64,000 bases of DNA, from the NCBI RefSeq assembly GCF_037023755.1, contig NZ_CP146100.1:3875501-3939500 (forward strand). The letters run 5' to 3'. This DNA comes from Saccharopolyspora sp. SCSIO 74807 (GTDB lineage: Bacteria > Actinomycetota > Actinomycetes > Mycobacteriales > Pseudonocardiaceae). The notes under the pieces were generated by a model. It did no database searches. It worked only from the letters and a program-made list of their open reading frames with translations, and had not been told where the DNA came from. Of the stretch, positions 45,499-52,793 are shown in pieces (position 1 is the first letter of the stretch; the number at the start of each line of letters is the position of its first letter). The translations under genes were made by a program, and so were the position numbers.

Positions 45499-46569
45499 TC
45501 AGTTGCGGCGGACGAATTGGATCTCGCCCACCGCGACGTGCTTGCCCTCGGTCAGGTTGGCGGCCTCCAGCACCCGGATCCGGACGTTGACGACGTCGTT
45601 GAGCCGGGTTTTGATCTTGGCCGGTTCCTTCGGGTTCGCGTCCACCGGTTCCTCGAGAGTCGTCGTCCGGTGCTGGGCGTCGGTGGCGGTGATCTCCACC
45701 TTGCTGGGCCTGGCCTGGGAGCCGAATATCTCCCCTCGGATGGACGGACCGGGGGTCACCTGGATCTCCAGCAGCCGGTACGGCTCGTCGAAGGAGCAGT
45801 CGAGGGTCGCGCCGGGGGCTGGTGAGCCCCAGTAGTTGTTCGTCACCCCGTCCACCACGTTCGAGGCGGGATGGCCGGGCACCTCGGCGTCGGCGGTGCA
45901 GGTCCGCGGGTTGTAGTGCGCTGACGGCATGGTCTTGTCCAGCACGTCCTGCACCAGCCATTGGCCCGCCGGGTACAGCAGGATCGCGCAGATCAGCAGT
46001 GCCGCCAACGCGGCGAGCGCGAGCAGCCGCCGCGCCATCCTGCCCGGCCCGGCCCTGCTCCGCGGGCGGCGCAGGCGGCGCCACCACGGCGGTTGTTCGG
46101 CTCGCTCGCTTTCCACGAGGGGCGCTGCGCAGCGGCGGCAGTAGTGCCGGCCCGGCGGGTTGGGGGTGCCGCAGGAGTCGCAGGGCGGGCCGTCGGGCGT
46201 TTCGGTCGGCGGGGCGGCGCTGCGCTCCGGGCGTGGTGCGACGGGTTTGGCCGGTTGCACCGCGCCGGGGACCTCGGGAGCGGCCGCAGCGGCGTTCTGC
46301 GCAGTTGCGTCTTGCGCTGCCGCCGGGCGGGAGGTTGCGGAATCGGGCCGCACCGGCCCTGCCGAGGCGGGGTCGCCTGACGTCGGGTCGCGCGGCACGG
46401 GATCGGCCGGTGCGGCGTCTGGAGCTTGCGGGCGCGGGATCCGTTCGGTCGGCGGTTCCGGGTCCGGCTGCGCGCGCGGCGTCGTGTCCCAACCCAAGTA
46501 GCTGCCGCAGTTGCCGCAGAAGTCGTCGGTGGCGGCGACTCCGGCGCCGCACGTCGAACACGGTCGCAA
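45499..46569 (-). CDS. CisA-like membrane protein: zinc ribbons, one transmembrane helix, glycan-binding/discoidin-like domain
   Basis: The 356-residue protein starts with a zinc ribbon (CSTCGAGVAATDDFCGNCG), then a Pro/Ala-rich linker, a second ribbon near residue 130 (CDSCGTPNPPGRHYCRRC), a transmembrane helix near 185-205 (LLALAALAALLICAILLYPA) and an outer beta-domain (ASNVVDGVTNNYWGSP, VRIRVLEAANLTEGKHVAVG) like discoidin or NADase-type glycan-binding domains. It is the last gene of the CIS operon. In Streptomyces a membrane protein of this architecture (CisA) is needed to link the cytosolic particle to the membrane; equivalence here is inferred. The TTG start is 3 bases after the previous stop, with ggaagggg upstream. 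Confidence 0.75.
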   Translation of the reverse strand: MRPCSTCGAGVAATDDFCGNCGSYLGWDTTPRAQPDPEPPTERIPRPQAPDAAPADPVPRDPTSGDPASAGPVRPDSATSRPAAAQDATAQNAAAAAPEVPGAVQPAKPVAPRPERSAAPPTETPDGPPCDSCGTPNPPGRHYCRRCAAPLVESERAEQPPWWRRLRRPRSRAGPGRMARRLLALAALAALLICAILLYPAGQWLVQDVLDKTMPSAHYNPRTCTADAEVPGHPASNVVDGVTNNYWGSPAPGATLDCSFDEPYRLLEIQVTPGPSIRGEIFGSQARPSKVEITATDAQHRTTTLEEPVDANPKEPAKIKTRLNDVVNVRIRVLEAANLTEGKHVAVGEIQFVRRN

Positions 46570-46572
46570 TTG

Positions 46573-47127
46573 CTACACCCCTTCCGGTGGGCCGGGCAGG
46601 AATTCGACGGTGCAGTTCAGGTGCACCGGCTGGACCGCGTCGACGAGTTCGGTGACGCGCGCCCGGTCCACCGCCGCCCGGCCCGGCCACACCTGCACGA
46701 CGGCTTCGCTGATCGGCGCGCCGGGCAGCGCGGTGCCGGGCCTGGTCGAGATGACCGCGCCCGGACCGTCCAGTACTCGCGACCGCACGCCGAGGCACAG
46801 CCACAACCGTTCGACCACGCCCCGCGGCGTGCCGTTCCACCGGTGCAGCTCCACGGCTCGCTGCACCAAGGCCCGCCGCAGCGGGTCCGGCCAGGACGGG
46901 TCCAGCTGCGCGGCGACCCAGCCGCCCAGCCACTCCAGGAAGTCCTCCGGCGCCGTGCGCGGGTCGAAGTAGTGCGCCAAGTTGTCCAAAGTGGACAAGA
47001 TCGGTGCGAGGACGGTGTCCAGCCCGGCGGTGAACCGCTGCGCGAGGTCATCGCCCGCGTACAGCCCGGGCAGCAGCTCGCCCAGCGGGTAGCGGCTGGG
47101 CAGCTCGGGCAGCTCGCCCCGGGTCAT
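46573..47127 (-). CDS. CIS baseplate protein, phage tail protein I-like (Afp12-like)
   Basis: The 184-residue protein has the tail-protein-I pattern: LPGLYAGDDLAQRFTAGLD, then YFDPRTAPEDFLEWLGGWV, RRALVQRAVELHRWNGTPRG and VVERLWLCLG. In P2 and in Afp-type particles this small protein joins the J-like wedge of the baseplate. The ATG overlaps the stop of the upstream J-like gene (ATGA). Nothing unusual in length or motifs. Confidence 0.85.
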   Translation of the reverse strand: MTRGELPELPSRYPLGELLPGLYAGDDLAQRFTAGLDTVLAPILSTLDNLAHYFDPRTAPEDFLEWLGGWVAAQLDPSWPDPLRRALVQRAVELHRWNGTPRGVVERLWLCLGVRSRVLDGPGAVISTRPGTALPGAPISEAVVQVWPGRAAVDRARVTELVDAVQPVHLNCTVEFLPGPPEGV

Positions 47128-49088
47128 GCCGTCCCGCTGCCTTCCGCGCTGTCCACCACGACCTGGTGCTGGTGCGAGAACACCAGCGCGTGCCGGGCGA
47201 GTTCGACGCGTTCCACCGGGCTGCCGCGCCGCCCGCTGATCGGGTCGGCGGGGAACAACCGCACCTCGTCGACCAGCGCGACGCCCTCGACCCGCTGCAG
47301 CACGGCGAAGATCTCGCCTGCCTGCACGTGCCTGCCGAACGGCCAGCCGGTGCCGTCGACGCCGCCGCGCAGCGGGTTCAGGTACCGGTACAGCGCCTCC
47401 AGCGCCGCGGTGTTGACCCGGTTCACCTCCGGTTCGGCCGTGGTCAGCCGCGCCACCACGGTGATGCCCTGGTAGTACGGCGGTTCCACCACGAGCCGCG
47501 CGCCGAGCAGGCGCCGCTCGTTGAGCCGCGCGGCGATCTTGGCCAGCATCTGCTCGGTCGGGATCAGCTGCTCGAACCGGAGCCGGTCGCCGCTGTCGGC
47601 CACCGCGTCCGGCACCACCAGCACGCGGGCCGCGCCGGGTTCGTGATCGGAACCGGCAGGCAGGCAGCGGATGCGGGCGGCCGCGGGAGCGGCCTGGCGG
47701 GCGATCTGCTCGTGATCTTCCGCGGTGACCGCGCGTTCCTGGATCCGCAGCTGGTGCGGGGCCCGGACCATGGCTTCCGAGACGGTTTCACCGTCCACGC
47801 CGCCAGCGGCGGCTTCCCGGTTCTGCACCTCGGAGATGTAGGGCACCGAGCTGCGCAGCACCGAGATCGCGCCACGTGCGACGTTGCCGTCCCGGCCGCC
47901 GCCGGTGCGCAGCTTCGGCACCCGGATGTGCGCGCCTTTCGCGGGCACCGCGCCGTATCGGTGCAGCGAGCCGTCCGGTGACCGGACGGCGGGCGGGAAG
48001 GCGAACTCGCCGTTGGTGGCGTCGAGCGTGACGTGCCGGTCCGCGGGTCCGGAGTGTCCGAAGTGCTCGACGACCGTCCAGTCCTGCCAGCCCTCGTCGG
48101 CGGAAACCTGCACGACGATCGGCTCCCCGTCGGTCAGCACCGGTGCCTGCTCCAGCGCGAACCGCTGGCCGGGCACCCCCGCGGACTCGCCGAGCGGCAC
48201 GTCCCGGATGGTCTCGGCGTGCTCGGCGGTGGTGGTGCCGCCGATGGTGCACACCTCGGCCACCCGCACGGTCGGGGTCTCGGAGTAGAACGGCTGGTCC
48301 GGCTCGGGTTCCACGACCCGGCAGCGCAGCCATCCGGCGCGCACCCCGGACACGGCCGAAGTGGTGTGCGCCGGGCCGATCTGCAGCAGCACGTCGCCGG
48401 GGCGGTTGAGCCCGCCGGTGGTGTCCTCGAGGACTTCGCAGCCGGCCCAGCCCGCGCCGTCCCACGCCTCCCAGACCAGCGGAGGCTGGCGCGGATCGAC
48501 CCCGATGCCTTCGACCTGGCTGTCCAGCTGCACCAGCACGATGCAGCGGGGAACCGGCCGGTCGAGCCCGATCAGCATCGCGTCACCCGCGACGGGAACC
48601 GGCTGGAAGCACTGGACGTCCTGCTCGGCGGTGAGGTCGGGGGTGCGGTCGGCGGGCCGGCCGCCCGCGGTCAACGTCATCAGCGTCTGCAGCTCGCACG
48701 GGGGGATCGGCAGCTCGCCGACGGTGGCGAACACGATCTCCTGCTCTTCCTCGGCGTGCGCGGTGGTGACCTCGGTGCCCCGCGGCAGCAGCACCGTCTC
48801 GTCCTGCGCCGCCGAGAGCCAGAACGTCACCTCCGCGTGCGCGGCCGCGGGCGGGAACAGCCGGACTCCCAGCAGTTCCAGGAACGCCAGGTGGTTCTTC
48901 TCCGGCACCCGGTTCAGCCGGTAGACCAGCTGGTCCACCATGTGCGCGAACGTTTCGATCAGGGTCACGCCGGGATCGGAGACGTTGTGGTCGGTCCACT
49001 CCGGCGCGCGTTGCTGCACGTGCCGTTTGGCCTCGTCGACGAGCTGCTGGAACCGCCGGTCGTCCAGGTTGGGGCTGGGCAGCGCCAT
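47124..49088 (-). CDS. CIS baseplate assembly protein, J-like (Afp11-like)
   Basis: The 654-residue putative baseplate wedge protein starts ALPSPNLDDRRFQQLVDEAK and includes WTDHNVSDPGVTLIETFAHM, DQLVYRLNRVPEKNHLAFLE and a C-terminal J-like segment (YQGITVVARLTTAEPEVNR, LYRYLNPLRGGVDGTGWPFG). These are hallmarks of the largest wedge protein in contractile injection systems. Its ATG shares one base with the gp25 stop (TGATG). It is flanked by gp25-like and tail-I-like genes, the standard order. Confidence 0.92.
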   Translation of the reverse strand: MALPSPNLDDRRFQQLVDEAKRHVQQRAPEWTDHNVSDPGVTLIETFAHMVDQLVYRLNRVPEKNHLAFLELLGVRLFPPAAAHAEVTFWLSAAQDETVLLPRGTEVTTAHAEEEQEIVFATVGELPIPPCELQTLMTLTAGGRPADRTPDLTAEQDVQCFQPVPVAGDAMLIGLDRPVPRCIVLVQLDSQVEGIGVDPRQPPLVWEAWDGAGWAGCEVLEDTTGGLNRPGDVLLQIGPAHTTSAVSGVRAGWLRCRVVEPEPDQPFYSETPTVRVAEVCTIGGTTTAEHAETIRDVPLGESAGVPGQRFALEQAPVLTDGEPIVVQVSADEGWQDWTVVEHFGHSGPADRHVTLDATNGEFAFPPAVRSPDGSLHRYGAVPAKGAHIRVPKLRTGGGRDGNVARGAISVLRSSVPYISEVQNREAAAGGVDGETVSEAMVRAPHQLRIQERAVTAEDHEQIARQAAPAAARIRCLPAGSDHEPGAARVLVVPDAVADSGDRLRFEQLIPTEQMLAKIAARLNERRLLGARLVVEPPYYQGITVVARLTTAEPEVNRVNTAALEALYRYLNPLRGGVDGTGWPFGRHVQAGEIFAVLQRVEGVALVDEVRLFPADPISGRRGSPVERVELARHALVFSHQHQVVVDSAEGSGTA

Positions 49089-49501
49089 CACACGACCTCC
49101 GCCGATTCGCCGGGCGGGATCGTGTAGAACGGGAACACGAGGTTGCGCTCGTCGTTGTTGCTGCGCACCCGGTAGTGCAAGTCGATGTAGAGCACGCCTT
49201 CCTGCTCGGTGTCGAAGGCGATCACCACGTCGGTCACCTCGATGCGGGGCTCCCAGCGGCGCAGCGCGCTGCGCACCTCGAAGGCGATCTGCCCGGCCGT
49301 GGCGCCGTCGCCGGGGGCGAACACGTAGTCGTGGATGCCGCAGCCGAACTCCGGGCGCATCGGTCGTTCGCCCGGCGCGGTGCCCAGCACCAGCCGGATG
49401 GCCTCGGCGATCTCCTGATCGCGTTCGACCATGCCGATCCCGCCGGTTGGCCCGACTCGCAGCGGGAATCCCCAGCCGCGGCCGATGAAGCGGTCGCTCA
49501 C
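49088..49501 (-). CDS. CIS baseplate protein, GPW/gp25-like (Afp9-like)
   Basis: The 137-residue lysozyme-like baseplate protein has FIGRGWGFPLRVGPTGGIGM, IRLVLGTAPGERPMRPEFGC, GIHDYVFAPGD and the C-terminal VLYIDLHYRVRSNNDERNLV. It includes the conserved Glu region (PEFGCG) that initiates sheath assembly in gp25 proteins. The GTG start overlaps the PAAR gene stop (GTGA). Confidence 0.92.
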   Translation of the reverse strand: MSDRFIGRGWGFPLRVGPTGGIGMVERDQEIAEAIRLVLGTAPGERPMRPEFGCGIHDYVFAPGDGATAGQIAFEVRSALRRWEPRIEVTDVVIAFDTEQEGVLYIDLHYRVRSNNDERNLVFPFYTIPPGESAEVV

Positions 49502-49788
49502 AACGGTCCCCCGATCAGCACGTTCGGCGCGCCGGCCATGATCTGTGCTCCGCAGGCGGTGTTGTCGAGCATCTTTGCGGCGGGCGCTCCGCCGATCAGC
49601 ACCTGACCGCCGCGCGTTGGTTTGGCCACCACGGTGTTCGGCGGGTGGTATGGGTTCGCGCACGTGTAAGTGCTGCCCATGACCGCCGCCGGTTTGCCGC
49701 CGATGAACACGGTGGCGGCCGGGCCGGGCGGCGGCCCGACGACGCCGCCGTGGTTTGTCGGATCTCCTGCCCGGGCTGCGGGTGGCAT
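49498..49788 (-). CDS. PAAR-domain spike tip protein (Afp10-like)
   Basis: The 96-residue protein has PAAR-type repeats: GDPTNHGGVVGPPPGPAATV, IGGKPAAVMGSTYTCANP and VLIGGAPAAKMLDNTACGAQ, with His/Cys residues that would hold the tip metal. It caps the VgrG-like spike encoded immediately upstream (31-base gap). No C-terminal toxin extension is present, so cargo is not fused to the tip. Confidence 0.92.
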   Translation of the reverse strand: MPPAARAGDPTNHGGVVGPPPGPAATVFIGGKPAAVMGSTYTCANPYHPPNTVVAKPTRGGQVLIGGAPAAKMLDNTACGAQIMAGAPNVLIGGPL

Positions 49789-49819
49789 GTTGCGAAACTC
49801 CTTGTCGGCTGGGAAAAGC

Positions 49820-51625
49820 TCAGTTGATCCGGACCATGGCGGCGCGCAGCGAAGCGTTGGTGCCGCCGGAGATGTTGGCGCCGGCCTTGCCGTTGACAGA
49901 GACCGTGGTCTTCGCGTCGATGGACACCGATCGCCCGGACAGGTTGATGTCGCCCATCCCGGCGTCGAGCGTGATGCCGCGATCGGTGACCGACACGGTG
50001 CTCATCGCCCCGCGACCGCCGGGGCGCTTCACCGCGATCTCGACGCTGCGGCCGCGTTCGTCCATCCGTACTTCGAGCCGCTTGTTCCCGCTGGCGATGC
50101 GCACACCGGGCGGGCCCTGCATGCCGTCGATCAGTTCCAGCCGGTGGCCCTTGCGGGACACCAGCGAACGCCTGTTGACCTTGCCGGTCCGGCGGTCCAC
50201 CAGCGGCAGGTCGTGCTCGGACGGGGAGTCCTTGCCGTTGTAGAGCCCGCCGAGCACGTAGGGCTTGTCCAGGCAGCCCTGCTCGAACCCCACGAGCACC
50301 TCGTCGTTGACGTCCGGGCTGAACACCCCGCCGCCGCCCTGACCGCCGAGCTGCACGGTGCGGACCCAGTCGGTGACGTACTTGGCGTCCAGCCAGGGGA
50401 ACTTCAACTTCACCCAGCCGCGCTGGGCCCGGCCCGCCTCCTTGATGTCGGTGACGATGCCGGTCGCCAGTCCGGGCATCCGCGATCCGGGATCCGGTGC
50501 GCCGGCGCCGGTGGTCAACCCGGCCAGCGACCGGTCCGGCGAGGTGCTGACCAGCACGGTGGTGCGGTATCCGGTGCCGGGTTCGAGCACGTGGTGCACC
50601 GCGGTCGCGGTGTAGCGGCCGGAGAACTTCTCGCCCGCGTTGCCCAGCGTCACCGGGGTGCCCGCGCGCAGTTCGGTGTTGCCGTTGACGACCGCTTCGA
50701 GTTCGCCGAGGCCCGCGCTCACCGAGTCGGCCAGCGCGCCCGCGGCGGCCTGGGCTTCTGCCCGGGTGCTGTACGGGGTGTCGGTGACGACGAGTTTGCG
50801 GCCCTTGCCGAACTTCTTGGTGGCTTCCGTGGCGGTCATGCCCGGCTTTGTGGTGCTGCTGCTGGTGACGGGCCTGTTGGCCACCACCGCGGTCTTGGTC
50901 TGCACGTCCCAGCCGCGGACCTGGACGCTGTTGACCTGGTCGGTGGAGGTGAGCACGGCCCGCAGCGCCTTCAGGTTGTCGCCGTACTCGAGCACGAACG
51001 GGCTGGCCGATGCCCGGGTGCGCGGCGCCGGTGCCCCGGAGGCCGGGTCCAGCGGGAGGAAGTCGAGTTTGCCGTTCTCGTCGACTTGCACGGTGGCTCC
51101 GTGTTCCTGGGCGAGCTGTTGCAGGAATTCCCAGTCCGAGACGTTGGCCTGGGACAGCTGCTGGTAGGTGACCCGCTTGGGCGTCTTCACCCGACCGGCC
51201 CGCAGACCCGCTCCGGTGACGACCTTCCGCACGATCTGTTCGACGGCCATGTTCTGGAACGCCTGCACCTTGCGGCCGCGCATCAGCCGGTGCGCCTTGC
51301 TCATCGCCCGCACGATGGTGAACGTGCCGGTGCCGTCGTGGTCCAGTTCCAGCGAGGTGATCTCGCCGGTGAACAGCTTCTGCTCGCCGCTTTCGTTGGT
51401 GGCGGTGACCGAGACGGCCAACTGCTCGCCGATGGCGAGCTTGGGGTTGTCGGTGAGCAGCTCGTGGTCCGGGTCGCGGAAGGTCACCAGCGCCTCGTCC
51501 GGCAGCCCGACGTTCTCGTCGACGACGCAGGAGACCAGGTTGTCCTGCCACTTCTCGGGCAGCTTCGCGCCCGCCCGGATGATCGGGTAGGCGGCGATCG
51601 AACGCCCGCTCTCCTTGCCGCTCAT
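49820..51625 (-). CDS. VgrG/gpV-like spike protein (Afp8-like)
   Basis: The 601-residue protein fuses a gp27-like hub (IRAGAKLPEKWQDNLVSCVV, VSDWEFLQQLAQEHGATVQV) with a gp5/gpV OB fold (RGWVKLKFPWLDAKYVTDWV, EVLVGFEQGCLDKPYVLGGL). It ends in a repetitive beta-helical tail (DRGITLDAGMGDINLSGRSV, ISGGTNASLRAAMVRIN). It should form the trimeric spike at the end of the tube. The ATG overlaps the LysM gene stop (ATGA). No effector domain is appended. Confidence 0.93.
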   Translation of the reverse strand: MSGKESGRSIAAYPIIRAGAKLPEKWQDNLVSCVVDENVGLPDEALVTFRDPDHELLTDNPKLAIGEQLAVSVTATNESGEQKLFTGEITSLELDHDGTGTFTIVRAMSKAHRLMRGRKVQAFQNMAVEQIVRKVVTGAGLRAGRVKTPKRVTYQQLSQANVSDWEFLQQLAQEHGATVQVDENGKLDFLPLDPASGAPAPRTRASASPFVLEYGDNLKALRAVLTSTDQVNSVQVRGWDVQTKTAVVANRPVTSSSTTKPGMTATEATKKFGKGRKLVVTDTPYSTRAEAQAAAGALADSVSAGLGELEAVVNGNTELRAGTPVTLGNAGEKFSGRYTATAVHHVLEPGTGYRTTVLVSTSPDRSLAGLTTGAGAPDPGSRMPGLATGIVTDIKEAGRAQRGWVKLKFPWLDAKYVTDWVRTVQLGGQGGGGVFSPDVNDEVLVGFEQGCLDKPYVLGGLYNGKDSPSEHDLPLVDRRTGKVNRRSLVSRKGHRLELIDGMQGPPGVRIASGNKRLEVRMDERGRSVEIAVKRPGGRGAMSTVSVTDRGITLDAGMGDINLSGRSVSIDAKTTVSVNGKAGANISGGTNASLRAAMVRIN

Positions 51626-52338
51626 CGCGCACCGTCCAGTTCGGTCTCTTCGGGCACGAGCAGTTCGCTGCCCGGGCGCAGCACCATCGGGTCGTCGATG
51701 CCGTTGGCCTCGGCGATGATCCGCCACACCGTCGCGTCGCCGTACTCCTGCCAGGCCAGTTGCGGCAGCGTGTCACCGGCCACCACCCGGTGCGTGCGGC
51801 GCGCGTTCTCGGCGCCGGAAGTGGGGTTCTGGCCGGGTTCGTCGACGGTGGCTTCCTCGATGGCCAGCGAGCAGGTCGCGCGCAGCGGCTTGCCGTCGAC
51901 GTCGAACAGCGAGTAGTCCACCGAGAAGTTCGTCAGCACCCCGTTGAACGAGGTGGTGCGCGCGGTGCCCCACTCGAACCGCACCCACGGGCTGGCGGGT
52001 TTCTTCTTCTTCAGGCTCTTCGGGCTGGGCACGCACGCGACCATGAGGTCTTCGACCTTCTTCTCCACGGAGTCGTCGTGCTTGCTGGTGGCGTCCAGGA
52101 AGACCTCCAGCGACAGCGAGCGCGGGCCGCTGCCGACGAACTCCGGCATCGCCGATTCGGAGGCGGAGCGGGCGGGTTTGCGCCGCCACTCGGTGCTCTT
52201 GGTCAGCGCCAGCTTGTTCGGGTTGAACTGCAGGCGGACGCGTTTGATCGTGGCGCCCGGCTTCGCCCCGGTCTTGGCGGGCGGCTCCATGATGCGCAGC
52301 TGGGCCCGGGTGAGGTTGCGGCCCGGTGCGGTGACCAT
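51622..52338 (-). CDS. CIS hub/tube protein with C-terminal LysM (Afp7/gp53-like)
   Basis: The 238-residue protein has an N-terminal tube-initiator-like domain (IKRVRLQFNPNKLALTKSTE, LSLEVFLDATSKHDDSV, WVRFEWGTARTTSFNGVLTN) and a C-terminal LysM (HRVVAGDTLPQLAWQEYGDA, LRPGSELLVPEETE). In contractile systems this protein sits between the tube and the spike; the LysM here packs in the baseplate rather than binding peptidoglycan. It lies 14 bases after the second tube gene. Confidence 0.9.
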   Translation of the reverse strand: MVTAPGRNLTRAQLRIMEPPAKTGAKPGATIKRVRLQFNPNKLALTKSTEWRRKPARSASESAMPEFVGSGPRSLSLEVFLDATSKHDDSVEKKVEDLMVACVPSPKSLKKKKPASPWVRFEWGTARTTSFNGVLTNFSVDYSLFDVDGKPLRATCSLAIEEATVDEPGQNPTSGAENARRTHRVVAGDTLPQLAWQEYGDATVWRIIAEANGIDDPMVLRPGSELLVPEETELDGAR

Positions 52339-52352
52339 CGGTGTGCCTCCTG

Positions 52353-52778
52353 TCAGGACGGTTGCAAGCCCTGGTGGGCGATTTCGAGGGTTTCCACCGC
52401 GGCTTCCGAGCTGGCCGGGTCGAACGACGGGCCCTGCCAGCTGACCGGGACGATGCCCTGGATCTGCCAGCGGGCGATCGGGGTCAGGTCCGGGCGCAGC
52501 GCGACGATCTCGCCGTCCTTCGGCGTGTTGCGGCGGATGGTGCGGGTCAGCCAGCGCGAGATCTTCATCGTGTCCTCGGTGACCGGCCGGGTCAGCGTGA
52601 TGTTGGTCCAGGTCAGTCGGGTGGGCAGTTGCCAGGCGAACGAGTTGTTGCCGCCTTCGGCGAACTCCTCGACCTCCAGCTGGGCGCCGAGCCCGCTGCA
52701 GCTGTGGAAGCGGCCCAGCTCGTTGCCCGCGATGGTGAGCTGGAAGAACACACTGCTGGCGAAGATGTCGTCGGCCAC
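52353..52778 (-). CDS. CIS tube protein 2 (gp19-family, Afp5-like)
   Basis: The 141-residue protein is a phage T4 gp19-type tail tube subunit: FFQLTIAGNELGRFHSCSGL, LTWTNITLTRPVTEDTMKIS and AVETLEIAHQGL. It is the second tube-type gene in the operon; in Afp-like particles the less abundant paralogue forms the first ring on the hub. The GTG has ggaagga upstream. It follows the large disordered-protein gene after 15 bases. Confidence 0.9.
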   Translation of the reverse strand: MADDIFASSVFFQLTIAGNELGRFHSCSGLGAQLEVEEFAEGGNNSFAWQLPTRLTWTNITLTRPVTEDTMKISRWLTRTIRRNTPKDGEIVALRPDLTPIARWQIQGIVPVSWQGPSFDPASSEAAVETLEIAHQGLQPS

Positions 52779-52793
52779 GGGGGTCCTTCCTGA

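Noticed and set aside
49670-51916. Long plus-strand open frame opposite the VgrG-like gene
   Set aside because: Composition is His/Arg/Gln-rich shadow sequence; the minus strand has clear hub and OB-fold motifs.
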